DNA of 64,000 bases from Acinetobacter brisouii (GTDB lineage Bacteria > Pseudomonadota > Gammaproteobacteria > Pseudomonadales > Moraxellaceae): the NCBI RefSeq assembly GCF_008993995.1, contig NZ_BKNN01000005.1, positions 1 through 64,000 on the forward strand, given 5' to 3'. Below are positions 16,914 to 26,569 of this stretch, one piece after another. The notes under the pieces were generated by a model that was not told where the DNA came from, did not search any database, and was given only the letters and a program-made list of their open reading frames with translations. The translations under genes and the position numbers were made by a program. Every line of letters starts with the position of its first letter. Position 1 is the stretch's first letter.

Positions 16914-17900
16914 ATGGCAGTTTCAGCTTACTATCGTCGTACACGTCGCTATTGCTATGATGTGCTTCATAATTCTGATTACGATACTCCTGCAAGCCGT
17001 TATTTTAACTATTTGCTGATTATCATGATTATTGCCAATGTTTCGGCGGTTTTGGTTGAGTCTATTGATCATGTTTATTTGGCACACGCGGTTTATTTTG
17101 ATCGCTTTGAACATATTTCAATTGCAGTGTTCACGTTTGAATATTTGCTAAGACTATGGAGCGTGGTCGAAGAAGATACGGAAACACCTGCATGGAAACA
17201 GCGCTGTCGCTGGTTGTTAAGTGGTGCAGCTATCGTTGATTTTATTGCAATTTTCCCTGCGTATCTCAACTTTTTTGTACATATGGATTTGAGCTATTTA
17301 CGAATCTTGCGCTTACTGCGATTGCTGAAGTTGACCCGTTATTTTGTGTCATTACAAATCCTGTTGAATGTTCTTGAGCGTGAGAAAGGTTCATTTCAGG
17401 CGGTCATCTTTATTTTAATCATCATGATTGTACTGGCAGCAGGGGGGGTTTATGCCTTTGAACATCATGCTCAGCCACAGGTATTTGGCTCAATTCCACA
17501 GGCGATGTGGTGGGCAGTGGTGACTTTAACCACCGTTGGATATGGCGATGTCACGCCTGTGACCAACGCAGGAAAATTGCTTGGTTCGGTGATTATGGTG
17601 CTCGGGGTAGGACTTGCGGCTTTACCCGCAGGTATTTTAGCAACAGGTTTGGCCAATGAGCTGAACGTGCGTAAACAACGCCTTGAACAGGAATTTCGTG
17701 AATTGATTATCGAAAAAGATTTGGATTTGGTAAATGATGAAAAACAAATACAAAAAATTGGACGTGCAGTAGGGTTAAGGAAAGAGCAGATTCATGAAAT
17801 TCAGATGCAACTTATTCGAGAACAAATCCTTGAAGAAAAAGAACAACAATTAAAACATTATAAATATTGTCCACATTGTGGTGAAAAATTGCATGATTAA
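16914..17900 (+). CDS. Voltage-gated-type potassium channel
   Basis: A 328-residue, six-segment ion channel. S1-S3 are hydrophobic helices between residues 25 and 115. S4 is YLRILRLLRLLKLTRYF with Arg/Lys at every third position, the sign of a voltage sensor. The pore has the selectivity filter TTVGYGD, and S6 is LLGSVIMVLGVGLAALPAGI. A cytoplasmic coiled coil follows, then a C-terminal zinc-ribbon-like end CPHCGEKL with only one Cys pair. It should conduct K+ across the inner membrane as a tetramer. No strong ribosome site precedes the ATG. The 140 bp upstream are shared with divergent ribokinase. Confidence 0.87.
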   Translation: MAVSAYYRRTRRYCYDVLHNSDYDTPASRYFNYLLIIMIIANVSAVLVESIDHVYLAHAVYFDRFEHISIAVFTFEYLLRLWSVVEEDTETPAWKQRCRWLLSGAAIVDFIAIFPAYLNFFVHMDLSYLRILRLLRLLKLTRYFVSLQILLNVLEREKGSFQAVIFILIIMIVLAAGGVYAFEHHAQPQVFGSIPQAMWWAVVTLTTVGYGDVTPVTNAGKLLGSVIMVLGVGLAALPAGILATGLANELNVRKQRLEQEFRELIIEKDLDLVNDEKQIQKIGRAVGLRKEQIHEIQMQLIREQILEEKEQQLKHYKYCPHCGEKLHD

Positions 17901-18007
17901 GGTTGATTTGATTTTCACTCAATATTATCACCATGTGAAAATTACTCTGCTTTGTAGCGTTTTGTATCTAAACGCATGAGATTACAACAAGTGTAGTTTT
18001 CGCCAAT

Positions 18008-18035
18008 TTGCACCTTGAAAAATTTTCGTTACAAT
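18008..18035 (+). promoter_or_regulatory. Candidate pqqA promoter
   Basis: TTGCAC (18008-18013) and TACAAT (18030-18035) with a 16-bp spacer are close to the sigma-70 consensus. Transcription would begin near 18042, giving a leader of about 68 nt that contains a 9-bp hairpin. Confidence 0.6.
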
Positions 18036-18041
18036 GCGACC

Positions 18042-18073
18042 TTAGTCTTTTATAAAGTTTTGCTAAAGACTAA
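18042..18073 (+). promoter_or_regulatory. Hairpin in the pqqA leader
   Basis: TTAGTCTTT (18042-18050) pairs perfectly with AAAGACTAA (18065-18073) around a 14-nt loop. It would form at the very 5' end of the predicted transcript, a position typical of stabilising 5' stem-loops. Regulatory function is not shown. Confidence 0.5.
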
Positions 18074-18109
18074 GCAGTCTTGCAAAAAATACTATCTGGA
18101 GGAATTGCA

Positions 18110-18184
18110 ATGCAATGGACTAAACCTGCTTATACTGATATCCGTATTGGTTTTGAAGTGACTATGTATTTTGAAGCGCGCTAA
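18110..18184 (+). CDS. pqqA: PQQ precursor peptide PqqA
   Basis: A 24-residue peptide, [20 protein letters not shown] plus FEAR. Glu16 and Tyr20 in the E-V-T-M-Y core are the residues joined and processed into pyrroloquinoline quinone. A strong GGAGG lies 7 bp before the ATG, much better than that of pqqB, which fits the need for more precursor than enzymes. PqqD presents the peptide to PqqE for the Glu-Tyr cross-link. Confidence 0.97.
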   Translation: MQWTKPAYTDIRIGFEVTMYFEAR

Positions 18185-18207
18185 GCCTCGCTGTTTATAG
18201 TCAATTT

Positions 18208-18234
18208 ATAAGCCCTAGATTTACTAGGGCTTAT
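18208..18234 (+). terminator. Attenuator-like hairpin between pqqA and pqqB
   Basis: ATAAGCCCTAG (18208-18218) and CTAGGGCTTAT (18224-18234) form a perfect 11-bp stem with a 5-nt loop. It is followed by CTCTTT, a weak T-rich tail. Partial termination here would make pqqA message exceed pqqBCDE message. Confidence 0.7.
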
Positions 18235-18256
18235 CTCTTTGTAAAAGTTAAAAATT

Positions 18257-19168
18257 ATGTATATTCATGTATTAGGATCAGCAGCAGGTGGTGGTTTCCC
18301 ACAGTGGAACTGTAACTGTGCCAACTGCTCGGGCGTACGCCAAGGAACGATTCAGGCTAAACCGCGTACTCAGTCTTCAATTGCCATTTCCGAAAATGGA
18401 GTTGACTGGATTTTGTGTAATGCCTCTCCTGACATTCGTCAGCAACTTTTTGATTTTAAAGCGGCACAACCTGCACGTAAATTGCGTGATACAGGAATTC
18501 GTAGTGTCGTGTTGATGGATAGCCAACTCGATCACACCACAGGGCTCTTAACCTTACGTGAAGGTTGCCCGATTGATGTGTGGTGTACCGATATGGTTCA
18601 TCAAGACCTGACCACTGGTTTTCCGATTTTCAATATGCTGAAACACTGGAATGGTGGTTTGCAGCACCATCTGATTGATCCAAAACAAGCTTTTCAAATC
18701 ACTGGCTTTGATCAATTGGAATTCCAACCGCTGGTTATTCGCAGTGCTGCGCCGCCGTATTCTCCACATCGCCATGATCCGCACGACGGTGACAATATCG
18801 CGCTGATTGTTCGTGATCTTAAAACGCAAAAACAACTGTTCTATGCCCCGGGGCTTGGAAAAATCAGTGACGAGATCATGCAGATTATGGCAGCGTCGGA
18901 TTGCGTCATGATTGATGGAACATTGTGGGCAGATGATGAAATGCAGCAATGTGGCGTCGGTCAGAAAACTGGGCGTGAAATGGGGCATTTATATATTGGT
19001 GGCGAAGGTGGTTCGTTGTCTTATCTGGATCAGCTCGACAAACCGCGCAAGGTGTATATCCACATTAACAATACCAATCCGATTTTAAATGAAGCATCTG
19101 CCGAGTGCGCTAAGTTACAGGCGCATGGTGTGGAAGTGGCATTTGACGGCATGCAGATTGAACTTTAA
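18257..19168 (+). CDS. pqqB: PQQ biosynthesis protein PqqB
   Basis: A 303-residue member of the metallo-beta-lactamase fold family. The N-terminus [18 protein letters not shown] with CNCANCSG is diagnostic, and a later [11 protein letters not shown] and [10 protein letters not shown] supply likely metal ligands. Published work proposes that PqqB hydroxylates the Glu-Tyr dipeptide-derived intermediate. The ribosome site is weak (AAAAG), consistent with lower expression than pqqA. pqqC follows after 9 bp. Confidence 0.96.
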   Translation: MYIHVLGSAAGGGFPQWNCNCANCSGVRQGTIQAKPRTQSSIAISENGVDWILCNASPDIRQQLFDFKAAQPARKLRDTGIRSVVLMDSQLDHTTGLLTLREGCPIDVWCTDMVHQDLTTGFPIFNMLKHWNGGLQHHLIDPKQAFQITGFDQLEFQPLVIRSAAPPYSPHRHDPHDGDNIALIVRDLKTQKQLFYAPGLGKISDEIMQIMAASDCVMIDGTLWADDEMQQCGVGQKTGREMGHLYIGGEGGSLSYLDQLDKPRKVYIHINNTNPILNEASAECAKLQAHGVEVAFDGMQIEL

Positions 19169-19177
19169 GGGATAATA

Positions 19178-19936
19178 ATGACAGAGCAAACACAGGCAAT
19201 GAGCCCTGAACAGTTCAAGCAGGCGATTTTAGATAAAGGGCGTTATTACCATATTTATCATCCGTTTCATGTGATGATGTATGAAGGCAAAGCCACGCAG
19301 CAGCAAATTCAGGCGTGGGTGGCGAACCGTTATTATTATCAGATCAATATTCCATTGAAAGATGCAGCGATCATGGCAAATTGCCCTGACCAGCGTGTGC
19401 GTCAGGAATGGATTCAGCGCATGATTGATCAGGATGGTATTTTTCCTGATGGCGGTGGGCGTGAAGCATGGTTGCGCTTGGCGGAAGCTGTGGGCTTGAC
19501 CCGTGAGCAGGTGATGTCTGAAGAACTGGTACTGCCAGGCGTGCGTTTTGCTGTAGATGCATATGTCAACTTTGCCCGTCGTGCGCCGTGGCGTGAAGCG
19601 GCCAGTAGTTCATTGACCGAGTTGTTTGCACCGCAAATTCACCAGTCACGTCTGGATTCTTGGCCACAGCATTATCCGTGGATTAATGACCAAGGCTATG
19701 AATATTTCCGTTCGCGTTTAAGTCAGGCACGCCGTGACGTAGAACATGGGATGAGCATTACCCTTGAGTCATTTACCAGCTATGCTGAACAGCAACGCAT
19801 GTTGGAAATCTTGCAATTTAAGCTCGACATTTTATGGACGATTTTAGATGCATTGACCTTGGCCTATGTACACAATCAAGCCCCATATCATAGTGTGACT
19901 GAACAACGCGTTTGGCATACAGGATTGTTTAAGTGA
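19178..19936 (+). CDS. pqqC: Pyrroloquinoline-quinone synthase PqqC
   Basis: A 252-residue helical oxidase of the TENA/THI-4-like fold that performs ring closure and the final eight-electron oxidation to PQQ, using oxygen and no cofactor. Family blocks visible are [36 protein letters not shown] and the C-terminal [13 protein letters not shown]. Full length compared with characterised homologues. The stop overlaps the start of pqqD, so the two are coupled. Confidence 0.96.
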   Translation: MTEQTQAMSPEQFKQAILDKGRYYHIYHPFHVMMYEGKATQQQIQAWVANRYYYQINIPLKDAAIMANCPDQRVRQEWIQRMIDQDGIFPDGGGREAWLRLAEAVGLTREQVMSEELVLPGVRFAVDAYVNFARRAPWREAASSSLTELFAPQIHQSRLDSWPQHYPWINDQGYEYFRSRLSQARRDVEHGMSITLESFTSYAEQQRMLEILQFKLDILWTILDALTLAYVHNQAPYHSVTEQRVWHTGLFK

Positions 19937-20223
19937 GTGAAAAAATGGATTTTGACTTAACCCAAGTGCCTGCATGGCGACAAGGCTACCGTTTTCAGTT
20001 TGAAGCGGCACAAAATGCCCATGTGATTTTATATCCTGAAGGGATGATCACACTCAATGGCAGTGCCGCCGCGATTGGGCAGCAGATTGATGGACAGCGT
20101 TCTGTGGCAGACATTGTGACTGTACTGAAACAGCAGTTTGGCGATATTGCCGAAATTGAGCAGGACGTGGTGGATTATATGCTGGTGGCACAGCAACAAC
20201 ACTGGATTGATCTGCATGGTTGA
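19933..20223 (+). CDS. pqqD: PqqA-binding chaperone PqqD
   Basis: A 96-residue RiPP recognition element that binds PqqA and delivers it to PqqE. Typical features are [20 protein letters not shown] and [17 protein letters not shown]. The start is GTG at 19933, overlapping the pqqC stop; ATG 19945 is an alternative. The end overlaps pqqE by 8 bp, which fits the close physical association of PqqD and PqqE. Confidence 0.94.
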   Translation: MSEKMDFDLTQVPAWRQGYRFQFEAAQNAHVILYPEGMITLNGSAAAIGQQIDGQRSVADIVTVLKQQFGDIAEIEQDVVDYMLVAQQQHWIDLHG

Positions 20224-21367
20224 GGGTGTTGGCTTACCGCTTTGGCTGTTGGCAGAGCTGACCTATCGCTGCCCGTTACAGTGTCCATATTGTTCCAATC
20301 CACTGGATTATGCTGCGTATCAGCAAGAACTCAGCACTGAAGAATGGTGTCGGGTGTTTGATCAGGCACGTCAGATGGGGGCGGTGCAATTGGGGTTTTC
20401 GGGCGGTGAGCCTTTGGTACGTCAGGACTTGGAACAACTGGTTCAGCATGCGCATCAGCTTGGGTTTTATACCAACCTGATCACTTCGGGTATGGGTCTG
20501 ACCGAACAACGGATTGCCGCGCTGAAACAGGCAGGGCTAGATCATATTCAGGTCAGTTTCCAAGCCAGTGATCCAACGGTGAATAATGCTTTGGCAGGTT
20601 CAAAACATGCTTTTGAGCAGAAATATGCCATGAGCCGTTTGGTCAAGCAGTACAATTATCCGATGGTGCTGAACTTTGTGATTCATCGGCATAATATTGA
20701 TCAGATTGATAAAATTATTGAACTGTGTATTGAGCTTGAAGCCGATACGGTGGAATTGGCGATTTGTCAGTTTTATGGTTGGGCATTTTTAAATCGTCAG
20801 GGATTATTGCCGACCAAAGAACAACTGGTTCGTGCAGAACGAATTACCAATGAATACCGTGCCAAACTCAAACAGCAAAACCATCCTTGCAAATTGATTT
20901 TCGTGGTGCCCGATTATTATGAGGAACGTCCCAAAGCCTGTATGAATGGTTGGGGCAAAATCTTCCTGACTGTTGCACCCGATGGTACAGCCTTGCCATG
21001 TCATGCTGCGCGTCAGTTGCCGATTCAGTTTCCGAATATCCGTGAGCAAAGTTTGTCGGAGATTTGGTATCAATCTACAGGTTTTAATACTTTCCGTGGC
21101 GCTGCGTGGATGCCTGAACCGTGTCGTAGCTGTGATGAAAAAGGCAAAGATTATGGGGGCTGCCGTTGCCAAGCCTTTATACTGACGGGGGATGCCAGTC
21201 AGCCTGATCCAGTCTGTGGCAAATCGTCACAGCATCATTTGATTGAAGAGGCACGGGCTGAAAGCGAGCAACCACTGACCTTCGAGCAACTGCAATTTAG
21301 AAATCCGCGTAATTCTAAAAAATTGACCCGAATCCAAGTGCAACAACTTGAGGGTAAATCATCATGA
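20216..21367 (+). CDS. pqqE: Radical SAM PqqA cross-linking enzyme PqqE
   Basis: A 383-residue radical SAM enzyme that forms the carbon-carbon bond between Glu and Tyr of PqqA. The SAM cluster motif is CPLQCPYC near the N-terminus. [10 protein letters not shown] is the conserved GGEP motif. The C-terminal SPASM domain carries its Cys set in [14 protein letters not shown] and CRCQAF. The frame is open further upstream, but ATG 20216 inside pqqD gives the family start and length. The stop overlaps the next gene by 4 bp. Confidence 0.96.
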   Translation: MVEGVGLPLWLLAELTYRCPLQCPYCSNPLDYAAYQQELSTEEWCRVFDQARQMGAVQLGFSGGEPLVRQDLEQLVQHAHQLGFYTNLITSGMGLTEQRIAALKQAGLDHIQVSFQASDPTVNNALAGSKHAFEQKYAMSRLVKQYNYPMVLNFVIHRHNIDQIDKIIELCIELEADTVELAICQFYGWAFLNRQGLLPTKEQLVRAERITNEYRAKLKQQNHPCKLIFVVPDYYEERPKACMNGWGKIFLTVAPDGTALPCHAARQLPIQFPNIREQSLSEIWYQSTGFNTFRGAAWMPEPCRSCDEKGKDYGGCRCQAFILTGDASQPDPVCGKSSQHHLIEEARAESEQPLTFEQLQFRNPRNSKKLTRIQVQQLEGKSS

Positions 21368-22410
21368 GTTTGGTGTTTGATGGTCATAATGACGTGCTGA
21401 CACGCTTATGGTTGAGCAATTCACCCAACCCTGCGCAGGCATTTTTACAACAACGCCTTGCAGGGGAAATGGATTTGCAGCGTTGCCAAATGGCAGGTTT
21501 TGCAGGTGGTTTGTTTGCCATATTTGTACCACCTTTTGAATATGTGCAGCAGCATGTACCTCATAAACTGGCTAATCCGCAGGCTGATCAGTTTAGCCAG
21601 CAGGACATGCAAAACATTTGTTTGAAGCAACTGGCGATTTTACAAGAGATTGTTACTGATCCTAATCAGCAGGTGAAACTCTGTACCAGCAGTGCGGAGA
21701 TTCGCCAGTGTATTGAACAACAGAAATTGGCAGTGGTGCTGCATCTGGAAGGTGCAGAAGCAATTGCCGAAGATCTTGAATTGCTCGATGTATTGTATCA
21801 GGCGGGTTTACGTAGCATTGGCCCATTGTGGAACCGACAAAGTCTGTTTGGACATGGCTTAAAAGCAGCATTTCCACATTCACCCAACACAGGTGCAGGG
21901 CTGACCGATTTAGGTAAACAGTTGGTGAAGCGCTGTGCTGAACTGCGCATGGTCGTGGATGTATCGCATATGAACGAACGTGCCTTTTGGGATACGGCAG
22001 AACTGTTGCAACAGCCGTTGGTTGCCACGCATTCCAATGCCCATACCTTATGTCCACAAGCACGTAATTTGACCGATCATCAACTGAAAGCCTTTCAGGA
22101 AACGCAAGGCATGATCGGGGTGAATTTCGATACCGCATTTTTACGTGAGGATGGTCAGCGTAATCGCGAGACCTCGCTTGATGTGATTCTGGATCATATT
22201 GAATATCTGATGGCACATGTCGGAGAAGCACACGTGGGCTTTGGTTCAGACTTTGATGGTGGTTTTATCAGTCAGGAACTTGAAGATGTGACAGGTTTGC
22301 CAAAGATTGTGCAACGCATGCAGCAGCGACGCGGTTATAGTGAAAATCTGATTCATCAGTTATGTCGAGAAAACTGGCTCAATACCTTGGAACGAATTTG
22401 GGGTAAATAG
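21364..22410 (+). CDS. M19 (renal dipeptidase-like) dipeptidase, pqq-linked
   Basis: A 348-residue zinc dipeptidase of family M19. The N-terminal [11 protein letters not shown] gives the HxD metal motif. LHLEGAEAI supplies the bridging Glu, [13 protein letters not shown] and ATHSNAH carry further His ligands, and GFGSDFDGG is the C-terminal block. It overlaps pqqE by ATGA, so it is translated with the pqq operon. Acinetobacter-type pqq operons lack pqqF, so this enzyme is a candidate for trimming peptide remnants around the cross-linked Glu-Tyr; that role is inferred from context only. Confidence 0.9.
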   Translation: MSLVFDGHNDVLTRLWLSNSPNPAQAFLQQRLAGEMDLQRCQMAGFAGGLFAIFVPPFEYVQQHVPHKLANPQADQFSQQDMQNICLKQLAILQEIVTDPNQQVKLCTSSAEIRQCIEQQKLAVVLHLEGAEAIAEDLELLDVLYQAGLRSIGPLWNRQSLFGHGLKAAFPHSPNTGAGLTDLGKQLVKRCAELRMVVDVSHMNERAFWDTAELLQQPLVATHSNAHTLCPQARNLTDHQLKAFQETQGMIGVNFDTAFLREDGQRNRETSLDVILDHIEYLMAHVGEAHVGFGSDFDGGFISQELEDVTGLPKIVQRMQQRRGYSENLIHQLCRENWLNTLERIWGK

Positions 22411-22427
22411 CCTAAGTCATTCAGATA

Positions 22428-22450
22428 CACGCCACCATCAAGATGGCGTG
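22428..22450. terminator. Weak hairpin between convergent dipeptidase and receptor genes
   Basis: CACGCCA (22428-22434) pairs with TGGCGTG (22444-22450) around a 9-nt loop. It sits in the 52-bp convergent gap. There is no T-run on either side, so termination would be weak or Rho-assisted. Confidence 0.4.
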
Positions 22451-22462
22451 CAAACCCAAAAA

Positions 22463-24577
22463 TTAAAATGTCCAGTTTAAAGTGAGTGTTGCTTTTAGTG
22501 GCTCACCTGGTTGAACCCAGTAATTGGTATAACTCGACACATAATAGGTGTGGTTAAACAGGTTGCTGATATTGAGCTGCACCCGAACATCTGGACGCGG
22601 CAACAAATACCCACCGACATTCACCACAGTAAATGATGGCAAGCTTGTACCGTTATCGATGTAATTGGCGCTGCGTTTTCCAAAGTAATTGAGATTGCCC
22701 ACCAGTCCCGCAGGGTAATCTGCAATATGGAACTGATAATCTGCTGATAGGTTCGCGGTATGTTTTGGAATATTTTTCAGGCGTGCACCTTTGGTATCGA
22801 CTTCACTTTCAATCACTGATGCGTGGGTCAATGTGTAGTTGGCATTTATCCGTAAATTTTCGGTGAGTTGATGCTGCAATTCGACTTCAAGACCATGACT
22901 TTGTACATGCCCACTATCCACATAACTGTCGCTAATGCCTTTAGTCCCTTCAGTTAGCAAATGGTGCTTATCCAGATTAAAATAAGTTAGCCCCAACCAG
23001 CTTTTTGGCAAGAACTGATATTTCGTACCAATTTCCCAGCTTTCGGTTTTTTCAGGGGCATAGAGTTGATTGTTCTTGTCTAGACCTGTGTTGAGTTCAA
23101 AGGACTTGCCCCAGTTGCTATACAGTGACCATTTTGCAGTCGGTTGATAATTAATCGCAGCGCGTGGGGTAAATGGAGTAAAGGCTTGTTTGGCAGAAAT
23201 CCCTGTGCGGTAATCATCAATCTGTTGCTGTAAACGGTTATAGCGTCCACCTAACACCACATTCCATTGATCATTCAGGAAGATCTGATCTTGTAGGTTG
23301 AGCCCCAACATGTCTTGGGTTTCTTGGTTGTATTTGGTGGTACGGGTCAGTGGTAAAATGGTCTGACCGTAGACAGGATTGGCAATGTTAATCTGATTAT
23401 CTTTATCTGCCCCAGACGCGCTTCTTAACTGTAACTGGTCGATGGTGTAGTGACCCGCTTCAACGTTGGCAACCACTTCATGGCGAATCGAACCTGTACT
23501 GAATTTTCCACGTAAAATTTGCTGAAACTGGGTGGTGTCGGTTTCAAAATGTCGATAGCGGCGGAAACGGTTGGCGGTTTGCTCATCTTTGAGCGATGAA
23601 ATCTCAGTCGATGTGCCTTCACGTTCGCCGTGTTCATAACTCAGTGCGGTGGTGCTGTCCCAATTGTCATTCAATTGATGATTCAGGCGAAGCTGAAGCA
23701 TCTGATCTTTAATCTTGATATCGCCATCGCTAGGTTCACCATAGAAGCTGTGAATATTCCCAAACTGACCGTTGACCATCGGAATGCCACGGTCAAACAC
23801 CCCGCGATAATTTGCAAATTCGGTATCGAGATTGAGCTGGGTTTGATCGGAGATTTTCCATGCCAGTTGTGGTGCGATGTAATTATGTTGATTATCGACA
23901 TGATCGCGGAAACTTTGGTTATTTTCATACGCCACACCTAAGCGGTAGGTAAGTGCATCATTGATTGCACCTGTGGTATCGATTGAACCGCGATACTGTC
24001 GTTCGGTACTGCCACTGACAGAAACTTCAGTTTTAGGTTGCCACTCAGGCTGCTTGGTGGTGATGTTCATGATCCCGCCAATCGCACCTTGTCCATACAT
24101 GGCAGCCATTGGTCCTTTGAGAAAATCAATCGACTGGATGTTGACCATGTCGCGTGGCGCATGAATTCCACTCAGAGAACTCAAACCGTTACGCATGTAC
24201 ATCGTACCCATGTTTGGGTCGGTGCTAAAGCCACGAAATGAATAGTTATCCCAAAAACCGCCGCCATAACTGTCCTGATACATCACACCATTCACCAAAG
24301 CCAGTGCATCGCTGACGCGCTGGATGTTGTAGTTTTGAATATCTTTTTCAGAAACATGCGATTTGGTAAAGGGCACTTCAAGCAAGTTATGTTTGAACTG
24401 GGTGATGGCCTGAGAGGACAAATGGCGTTCATCCTGTTTTTCGGCAGAAACCGTAATAGTTGGTAAGTCTGAAATGGTGGTTGAGTCGCTCACCTGATCA
24501 GCAGCATGAGACGTTGCAGAAATAGATGCAGCAAGAATTCCCCAAGTTAAAGGGTGCAATAAAAAACGATGTGGCAT
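22463..24577 (-). CDS. TonB-dependent outer-membrane receptor
   Basis: A roughly 704-residue ligand-gated channel. A signal peptide (MPHRFLLHPLTWGILAASIS, cleaved after SHA) is followed by a TonB-box-like LPTITVSA. The plug domain contains FRGFSTDP and IDFLKGPMAAMYGQGAIGG, and a 22-strand barrel ends in LTLNWTF. The start at 24577 has AAAGG upstream and a proper signal peptide; the frame extends to 24637. Plug and barrel look like the siderophore-receptor subfamily, but the plug loop MGTMYMRNG is Met-rich and the neighbours are Met/His-rich proteins. The ligand may therefore be a copper complex rather than an iron siderophore. No Fur box was seen. Confidence 0.87.
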   Translation of the reverse strand: MPHRFLLHPLTWGILAASISATSHAADQVSDSTTISDLPTITVSAEKQDERHLSSQAITQFKHNLLEVPFTKSHVSEKDIQNYNIQRVSDALALVNGVMYQDSYGGGFWDNYSFRGFSTDPNMGTMYMRNGLSSLSGIHAPRDMVNIQSIDFLKGPMAAMYGQGAIGGIMNITTKQPEWQPKTEVSVSGSTERQYRGSIDTTGAINDALTYRLGVAYENNQSFRDHVDNQHNYIAPQLAWKISDQTQLNLDTEFANYRGVFDRGIPMVNGQFGNIHSFYGEPSDGDIKIKDQMLQLRLNHQLNDNWDSTTALSYEHGEREGTSTEISSLKDEQTANRFRRYRHFETDTTQFQQILRGKFSTGSIRHEVVANVEAGHYTIDQLQLRSASGADKDNQINIANPVYGQTILPLTRTTKYNQETQDMLGLNLQDQIFLNDQWNVVLGGRYNRLQQQIDDYRTGISAKQAFTPFTPRAAINYQPTAKWSLYSNWGKSFELNTGLDKNNQLYAPEKTESWEIGTKYQFLPKSWLGLTYFNLDKHHLLTEGTKGISDSYVDSGHVQSHGLEVELQHQLTENLRINANYTLTHASVIESEVDTKGARLKNIPKHTANLSADYQFHIADYPAGLVGNLNYFGKRSANYIDNGTSLPSFTVVNVGGYLLPRPDVRVQLNISNLFNHTYYVSSYTNYWVQPGEPLKATLTLNWTF

Positions 24578-24639
24578 AACAAAGAGCCTTTCAACAAAAG
24601 CAAAATAAGGGTATGCGAACAAAATTCGCTTAAACAAAA

Positions 24640-25041
24640 CTATGCGAAGTTGAAGGCAAAAGGCGGTGCTCGACCTTGGGGGCAGAGAAATAAACGACGT
24701 AGATAGAAAAACACATAGCTGAGCGCTGCGAAGACGATCAGGCGAACCAGAATTTTGTCTTCAATCAGGCTTAAGTTCGGCTCAGTGATTGGCGAGAGGT
24801 GATGGAATAACTCGCAAAAGTGACAATGCTGTAACATTTTGTCATGTTGTTTTTGCATTTGGGAATGCTCAGCCGCAGACATATGCATCTGTGACATGGA
24901 CATGCTGCTTTGTTCAAGTGCAACGCTAATCTGTTCACAAATCATGTTGTTTTGCATGCTTTTAGGCATAGCGACTTGCCAAAACACAAGGTTTTGCAGC
25001 AAAAGTGCCATCAAGCCGAAAAACAAACCATAACGCCGCAT
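24640..25041 (-). CDS. Met/His-rich DUF2946-like membrane protein
   Basis: A 133-residue protein with an N-terminal hydrophobic segment (LFFGLMALLLQNLVFW). A Met/His-rich stretch spans about 47-82 (SMSMSQMHMSAAEHSQMQ, then HCHFC at 72-76). A second membrane segment (LVRLIVFAALSYVFFYL) precedes the C-terminal QGRAPP motif, which I associate with DUF2946. Met, His and Cys clusters suggest binding of a soft metal such as Cu(I) on the periplasmic side. It starts the operon that continues 62 bp later with the TonB-dependent receptor. Function is unproven. Confidence 0.7.
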   Translation of the reverse strand: MRRYGLFFGLMALLLQNLVFWQVAMPKSMQNNMICEQISVALEQSSMSMSQMHMSAAEHSQMQKQHDKMLQHCHFCELFHHLSPITEPNLSLIEDKILVRLIVFAALSYVFFYLRRLFLCPQGRAPPFAFNFA

Positions 25042-25137
25042 GACTTAATCCAAGTTCCAGCATTCCCCAAAAAAGATGCACAGCGTAGCATAAGATTGAT
25101 AAGATGCAGCCTATTTTTGAAGGTTCTGGGCTGTTTT

Positions 25138-26511
25138 ATGCAGAAAAATTCATCGCAAACTCACTTTTCCAATCAATTGCTACATGTCTTGCATGTCCAG
25201 CTTGGAGTGTTGGTTGCGCCGTTTATTTTTATTGCTGCATTGACAGGTTTGCTTTACGCACTGACCCCACAGATTGAACATGCGGTGTATCAAAAGCAGC
25301 TCTTTGCCGTGCATGATCTGTCCCAGTCAGAACAAGCCTTAAGTCTACAAGTGGCTGCTGCACAAAAGGTTTTACCAAAAAAAGCAATCATTACGGCTGT
25401 ACGTCCTGCCCCGCAACCCGATGCGACCACGCGGGTTTTATATCTCGATCCGAACGATCCTGAGCATAGCCATGCTGTTTTTATTAATCCGTATACGCTT
25501 GCCGTACAAGGACAATTACCTGTCTATGGCACCAGTGGTGTACTGCCAATTCGTACCTTTTTAGATAACTTACATCGCAACTTGCTGCTCGGTACATTTG
25601 GGCGTGCCTACAGTGAGTTAGCAGCCAGTTGGCTCGGGATTTTTGCGCTGACTGGGTTATGGCAGTGGTATCGAAAACGTCAGCAGATGAAAGTTGGTAA
25701 AGCACATGCGCGACAAAAGAACTTGCGCTGGCATACGTGGATAGGTTTAAGTGTATTTCCAATGCTACTGTTTTTTTCAGCTACAGGGCTGACATGGTCA
25801 AACTGGGCAGGGGCGAATATTGCCAAACTGCGACATTTGGCAAACAGCGATACGCCCACTCTAAATACTCAACTTAGTCCTATGTCGATGTCTATGCCGA
25901 TGGACGCTCATGCAGAACATCACATGTCGATGCCCATGTCAGTTCAGCAGCAACCACTGATTTTGAAAAATTTTGACATCATTGAAAAACTGGCACAGCA
26001 AAATGGGCTGACTTCAGAATATTTGCAAATTAAACCGAGTTATAGCAGTGACAAGGCATGGACGATTGAAGAAATGCGTCATCGTTGGCCTGTACAAGTC
26101 GATGCGATTGCGGTGGATATGCAGCAACAAAAAGTGGTCGATCAAATCGAGTTTGCCAAATTTCCATTGTCTGCCAAGCTGACCCGTTGGGGGGTTGATG
26201 CCCATATTGGGGTGCTGTTTGGCTGGGTCAATCAACTGGTGTTGGTACTCAGTGGTGCTTTGATTTTGGGGTTGGTGGTTTTTGCTTATCGGGCGTGGTG
26301 GAGCTATGCACAGGCACGTTCAACCTTGCAGCATCTCAATCGTCAGGTGATACGTTTGTGGCAGTGTGCCAATGCTGTACAGCGTGGGGTCAGTTTACTG
26401 GTTTTAGCAGTGCTTTATTTTTTAATGCCTGTCTGGGTTTTAAGTATTTTGGCATTACAGATCATGTTGTGGATGCTGAATCTCAGAAAGCCACAAGGTG
26501 CGGTGGATTAA
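25138..26511 (+). CDS. PepSY-domain membrane protein with Met/His-rich insert
   Basis: About 457 residues. An N-terminal membrane segment (VLVAPFIFIAALTGLLYAL) is followed by PepSY regions, a second segment (WLGIFALTGLWQWY), a third (IGLSVFPMLLFFSATGL), and two or three C-terminal segments. Between the third segment and the second PepSY region lies a Met/His run at about 247-270 (SPMSMSMPMDAHAEHHMSMP). PepSY-TM proteins beside TonB receptors are often linked to reductive metal release from siderophores. The insert here suggests copper. The ATG at 25138 is chosen because the upstream frame lacks a membrane-protein start; the ribosome site is weak. Confidence 0.75.
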   Translation: MQKNSSQTHFSNQLLHVLHVQLGVLVAPFIFIAALTGLLYALTPQIEHAVYQKQLFAVHDLSQSEQALSLQVAAAQKVLPKKAIITAVRPAPQPDATTRVLYLDPNDPEHSHAVFINPYTLAVQGQLPVYGTSGVLPIRTFLDNLHRNLLLGTFGRAYSELAASWLGIFALTGLWQWYRKRQQMKVGKAHARQKNLRWHTWIGLSVFPMLLFFSATGLTWSNWAGANIAKLRHLANSDTPTLNTQLSPMSMSMPMDAHAEHHMSMPMSVQQQPLILKNFDIIEKLAQQNGLTSEYLQIKPSYSSDKAWTIEEMRHRWPVQVDAIAVDMQQQKVVDQIEFAKFPLSAKLTRWGVDAHIGVLFGWVNQLVLVLSGALILGLVVFAYRAWWSYAQARSTLQHLNRQVIRLWQCANAVQRGVSLLVLAVLYFLMPVWVLSILALQIMLWMLNLRKPQGAVD

Positions 26512-26569
26512 ACATCAACCTGCCACTTTCAATTGATGCATTGGCAGATGATCAATTAATTTAGAATGT

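Noticed and set aside
17916-17950. Hairpin after the K+ channel gene as terminator
   Set aside because: ATTTTCAC and GTGAAAAT are complementary, but the stem is AT-rich, the loop is 16 nt and there is no T-run.
21662-22231. 189-codon open frame on the minus strand opposite the M19 dipeptidase
   Set aside because: The plus-strand protein shows all family motifs; the antisense product is unlike any protein I recognise.
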